Below are positions 60,901-64,000 of a stretch of 64,000 nt of DNA, in pieces (position 1 is the stretch's first letter; every line of letters starts with the position of its first letter). The position numbers and the translations under genes are program-made. Below the pieces are notes generated by a model. That model had not been told where the DNA came from and did not search any database. It saw only the letters and a list, made by a program, of their open reading frames with translations. Source of the DNA: Liolophura sinensis (lineage: Eukaryota; Mollusca; Polyplacophora; Chitonida; Chitonidae); contig NC_088303.1 of NCBI RefSeq assembly GCF_032854445.1, forward strand, positions 4,471,501 through 4,535,500, given 5' to 3'.

Positions 60901-62977
60901 GATTCCTGAACAGTTTTAAATTTTATTCCTTTTGATGCCTATTTCACTTTTACCTTTACCATTCATTTAATATCAACAATAATTAAGAAGGATTTCTTAC
61001 CTGTCCAGAGTTCTCTTCCCTAACTGTGGTCAGAATATCCCATAAATGGCTGATAAAATCATCTGCTTCTATAACACTAGACATCGTACAAAGATTTTAA
61101 CATTCATTACCATTCAGTCAAAATAAAACATACCAGTAATAAAATCGGATCTGCAAAACAAAAAAGTCAGGCTGAATATTACCCTGGGTTCAAAGAAAAT
61201 TTAAAGATTAATACTGAAATTCATAATTTCGCTGATAATCATGAGTTTTAGTTGCCTTGGCTACATGTATGTACATGTGGGTATGCTCATGTTTTACTTA
61301 CTTAAAACACTTACTAAACGATTTTTCGGTAATATGATCGCAAGGAGTCATTAGGTGTGTGTGTGTGTATACTGTATCTCCTTGTGGCAGGTGAGTGGCA
61401 GGCGAAATACTGTTGCCACTGAAGTACCATGCCAAAGACACCCGAAATGACACACTATACCGACACCAGGCCAACCAGTTTTGTTTCCTTGCTCTAACCT
61501 CTCAGTGCTGAGCGCCAAGTGAGGCAGCTCAAGCACTATTTTTAAAGTCTTTGGCATGACCCGACCTGGGTTTGATCAGGGGTCTTCCAGACAGACACGC
61601 TAACCATTCAAAGGATTCATGTTACTAAATCTGACAATACAACACCCAGAACTAATGAGAAATACTTTTAATGAATCAGGTGCTTGAACCTAAACCTCCT
61701 GCACTGTCATGGGCAATGGGGGCAATTACTGAAAGCTTTAGCCCATTCAGGAAGTACAACTGCACTGACTATACTGCCACAATTTTTACTACGTTCAATC
61801 ATTATCCTTTTAAACATTCCTATCAGAAAGTATCGAGGCACAAATGTCTTGAAACCAGAGGTCGACTGACTCCATGATGGTATGTAAATATCAATGTGCA
61901 TTGGAGTAGACAGGTGGGGAGTTATTTAGAGAAACATGGAATACTTCTCTTATTCATGTTCTTCTGTTGACAACTGTCCTAGCAAGTACCATATTGACTT
62001 TCAAGTTTAAACACCAAAAGGAAAATAATAAGAAATAACAAGCTTTTGTCAGGAAAAAACATGATGACAAACCAAAATTATGATATGAAATATGCCCACT
62101 GATAATAACTAAAAACTATTTTTTGCTGATTATTCTGAATGTAAAAAAAATGTACATGTAAGTCTGCAAACTGATTGAAAACCTACAAGCATGATGAGTG
62201 TATTCCTGACAACACAATTACAGCATGTGCAACAATGCATGGCAATTAAAGGTATTGTTAGCAAAAAGATGTAATGACAATTTACCTTTTAAGCGATTCC
62301 TGTAAAAACTCATAGTCTTGAGCTACAAGGTGCATGAGGTAGTTAAAGGAAGTCTGGACATCCAGAGCATCTTGAAAGCAGGTACGAGGTAAAGGACTTG
62401 GGAACAGGGTAAATGGGGCATAATTCAATAACTCTGAGGAGTATGGTTCTTCTTTGGTTCTCATTAAAATTCCTGCAAAATGAATAAAAAAACTCAAATC
62501 TTTGAAGACTTTTCAATGGAAGGCTACAAATTTTAATATGGATTTAATGAAGGTGACTTGATCTTGGTCTGAATAAAATCAAGGCTACAGTAACAAGGCA
62601 TTCCTGCTACATATTCACACACACGAAAAAAACATTAAGAAGATGTAATTAGCAAAAATATTTGTTGGCATGCTCCACCCAGGAGCAGTAATGTATTTGG
62701 CTCAATCGTTTTAATGTTAAAGGAAAATATCAAAAGCTGTTAAGACAATGTGTCATGTGATGACTTGTTTACACTTCATTTTATCACTGTTAATTACCTT
62801 TGTGAGTTTTAATTGACACTCGATTAATCATTATATGTTATCGTGCAAACAAAAAGAGAAAGAAACTGACAGAATTACCATGACAGAGAGCAAAGTCTTT
62901 CCCCTTGGCTGCTATCTCCTTAAGCTGGTCATCTGGTAAGGGTAAACTTACACCCTCATGTGCAATGGTTAATGAAC
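51887..62977 (-). CDS. GSS: Glutathione synthetase, 12 of its coding exons (start not located)
   Basis: Cytosolic ATP-grasp-fold enzyme that joins gamma-glutamylcysteine and glycine to give glutathione. Exons (minus): 62977-62879, 62472-62286, 61076-61001, 60302-60163, 59853-59811, 59473-59400, 57674-57510, 56813-56744, 55315-55124, 53396-53315, 52904-52715, 52013-51887. All phases agree and encode 480 residues; known animal enzymes are about 474. Recognisable parts in order: SSELLNYAPFTLFPSPLP; NLNRSDYMVD; KQIEFNTMASSFGGLA, with the Mg-binding Glu and Asn of the family; VSRNVFDQRWLEI; IEIAVVYFRCGYVPTDF; CPSVQSHLAGSKKIQEVL; LRRTFAGLYTLDL; the glycine-rich ATP loop KPQREGGGNNLYG; and VGHLLRTKTLGTNEGGVAAG. 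The first exon listed opens inside a codon (acceptor TGTTCTCTTCAG) without a Met, so an upstream exon supplies the ATG; I could not place it between 62978 and 64000. Confidence 0.96.
53690..55065. repeat. 21-bp minisatellite, about 1.37 kb, roughly 60 copies
   Basis: Unit TTGTTAGTGACCACCAGTAC plus T, with variants (GATCTCC, GACAACC, ATATGCTAGTG). It fills most of the GSS intron between exons 55315-55124 and 53396-53315, stopping about 60 bp from the donor. It is the largest tandem array in the window. Confidence 0.97.
55449..55615. repeat. 32-bp tandem repeat, five copies
   Basis: Starts at 55449, 55481, 55513, 55545 and 55577 with CTTTTCCAGATCCAAACTGC then ACATTTTCCAGG. It lies in a GSS intron, 134 bp upstream of the exon at 55315. 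Each unit carries pyrimidine-rich TTTTCCAG motifs on the plus strand only, so not as acceptors for GSS. Confidence 0.92.
56150..56395 (-). mobile_element. SINE family A copy
   Basis: Minus-oriented: ATTTATTTCATTATTTGATA, TACTTAAGAATATTTCACTT, ATTATGGTGGGAGGAAACTG, CACATACAGCCGGAGAAAAA and ATGAGCTGGACTTGAACTCA. It ends before the A-box. A diverged second tail starts at 56390 (TTTATTTCATTGGTGTTTAA). Confidence 0.88.
57078..57290. repeat. 71-bp tandem repeat, three copies
   Basis: Units share ATGGACAAAATCACAGACAC, AATCCTTCATCAGA and TTTAATCACCCAGTTAATGA (57081, 57152 and 57223 mark the ATGG). They pass into degenerate AATCACTGACTC-type repeats to about 57420. Located in a GSS intron. Confidence 0.92.
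58143..58432 (+). mobile_element. SINE family A, full length, with perfect 12-bp target-site duplication
   Basis: TATAAAAGCTTT at 58143-58154 and 58421-58432 are identical. The element begins GGGGCCTCTGTGGCTCTGTT (A-box GTTAGTTAGCGCGC) and carries the B-box-like GTGAGTTCAGGTCC. Its body includes CCGTACGTGGGAAGGTCTCC, and the tail is CAAATAAATAAATAAA. This is the best reference copy of the family in the window. It lies in a GSS intron. Confidence 0.97.
58620..58985. repeat. Degenerate direct repeat, about 150 bp apart
   Basis: Blocks CTTAAGACAAGATTAT, AGTGGAAAGGTCACTTAA, CAAGATCAGAGGTCAATT and AATGACCTTTGATTCTACTT recur in order at 58740-58830 and 58890-58980, with a weaker copy near 58620. 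In a GSS intron. Confidence 0.6.
59940..60130. repeat. Degenerate AAGTCACAAATCTACCAG tandem
   Basis: About nine short units of 18-20 bp with AAGTCA(C/T)AAAT and a variable end, next to the donor of the GSS exon at 60302-60163. Confidence 0.65.
60530..60640 (-). mobile_element. SINE family A fragment
   Basis: Minus-oriented: TTTATTTATTTAATTTGTGT, TACTCAAGAATATTTCATTT, GCATTACGGTGGGTGGAAAC and GGGCAGAGCCCATG. Truncated afterwards. Confidence 0.8.
61320..61605 (-). mobile_element. SINE family C copy
   Basis: Minus-oriented: GTAATATGATCGCAAGGAGT, a GT microsatellite, CTCCTTGTGGCAGG, CCGACACCAGGCCAACCAGT, TTGCTCTAACCTCTCAGTGC and GACCCGACCTGGGTTTGATC. Located in a GSS intron. Confidence 0.75.
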
Positions 62978-64000
62978 CTGAAGAGAACAGGAGGTAGCTG
63001 TTAATAACTATTTCAATTTCATGTTTAATCAGCAAAATCAGGAGAAGCTAATGTACCTGAACAGTAATATATGTACAAGATTTTTCCAAGACTAGACTAT
63101 AATGGCTGTAAGCTTCACAGAGAATCTGTAATACACCAGGTTTCAAATCATGTATTACGCGCTGCCTAAATAGGTTTATTCTGTTAACATGTTCAAATGT
63201 TCATGACAAAATGCAAAAAATCACAAGGATAATGGAGTATTTCGTCAAAAAACTCGTCTATCGACAGCTGGACATTGGGACTGATGAGTTTGTGTGTGTA
63301 TTTCTTTTTTGTTTGTTTTTTTCTTGTTTGTTTTTGTTTTTTTTGCTTTGTGCTTTCATATGGCTATGTAATGTGTTTTGCTCTCCTTTCTGGTTTGTTT
63401 AACATGGGAACAGGCTGACTCTCCACCCAATCGCACGCTTTATTCGACCAGCCTGTTATACGAAAACTGGGATTTCATCAATATCGTCCATTGTGTGTCG
63501 CTCAAATCATGTACCAAGTAAAATGGGGAGATGTGTATAAAAACTTCCTCAGAAGATCCATTATACACCTAAGAATTTACAACCGGGTTTTATAATGGCT
63601 AATTTCAAAGACTGTCATGGAAACAGTTAAGTTGAATCAGAGTTAAACCTTGGTCCCGTTTCACTTTCGACCCCATTTCCACGCTTGGCTAAAGCTGTAC
63701 ACAAACAACAGTAGCCGATTACGCCAGACCACAAAACCCACAGCGACCATGTTACGCGCCCCAACTAAGGCTGAGTAAAAAAATAGGATTAACGAACCCC
63801 TAACGCAGAGCGACACATAGCCAATATAGTAAATCGTGCGTACACGCCTAGGCCCAGAATGCCTATGCAATGTTTCACGAAAACGCTGTCATCTTCACAC
63901 TACTTTTCCACTTGTGACACACAGATTTCATCTGCAGAGGTAAGTCAAGGTGTATCTGTTGGTCTAGGACGAACTGCATGTAAGACTATTGTATTTTTTT
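62978..64000. other. GSS upstream side; no exon assigned
   Basis: Holds a T-rich run at 63305-63345 and several short ORFs. On the plus strand TCTGCAGAG|GTAAGTCA at about 63938 reads as a donor. No start exon for GSS with the needed phase (one base into a codon) was found, so this is either intron up to the window end or contains a very short first exon. Confidence 0.5.

Noticed and set aside
63661-63870. 69-codon minus-strand ORF as first exon of GSS
   Set aside because: No donor in it leaves the single-base phase needed to join 62977, and its residues do not resemble the GSS N-terminus.

Overview
The window is animal genomic DNA. It has intron-rich genes with GT-AG introns, a TATA promoter, poly(A) signals, many minisatellites and dozens of tRNA-derived SINE copies. 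The gene content (an invertebrate-type vitellogenin without a polyserine phosvitin, a peroxisomal sarcosine/pipecolate oxidase and a eukaryotic glutathione synthetase) and the style of the SINEs suggest a lophotrochozoan such as a mollusc or brachiopod. The species is not determined, and this placement is inference.

Layout. (1) 2.07-29.7 kb, plus strand: a complete 30-exon vitellogenin gene, from TATA box to poly(A) signal, encoding 2154 aa. All 30 exons join in phase. It has a signal peptide, a lipoprotein N-terminal module, an acidic/coiled-coil insert carried mainly by one 1272-nt exon, and a C-terminal von Willebrand factor D domain. (2) 29.7-33.1 kb: no gene; a 70-bp tandem array, SINEs and AT-rich DNA. 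(3) 33.18-34.29 kb, plus: an intronless 370-codon ORF of unknown function behind a good splice acceptor. (4) 46.03-35.32 kb, minus: a complete nine-exon peroxisomal sarcosine oxidase/pipecolate oxidase (PIPOX) gene ending in the peroxisomal signal SKL. (5) 46.1-51.8 kb: intergenic, with SINEs, an inverted-repeat element and an 87-bp tandem array. (6) 62.98-51.89 kb, minus: glutathione synthetase (GSS), twelve coding exons found. The first coding exon with the ATG was not located and may lie outside the window. The last 64 bp of coding sequence are duplicated in tandem just after the stop.

The genes are neighbours, not an operon. Vitellogenin is the secreted yolk lipoprotein; PIPOX is peroxisomal and produces H2O2; GSS makes glutathione, which helps detoxify peroxide, but the adjacency alone does not show co-regulation. 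Introns and spacers are filled by three SINE families. Family A has a tRNA-like head and an AAATAAAT tail. Family B has a tRNA-like head and a CACTCACTC tail. Family C is related to B at its tail. Several insertions have intact target-site duplications of 8-15 bp. At least ten distinct minisatellites have unit lengths from 11/12 to 87 bp.

I saw no clear new molecular system. The best leads are the unknown 370-aa protein, the coiled-coil vitellogenin exon, the partial exon duplication at the end of GSS, a GC-AG intron, a tRNA-like 70-bp array fused to a SINE, and an inverted-repeat element with TGACGTCA cores.
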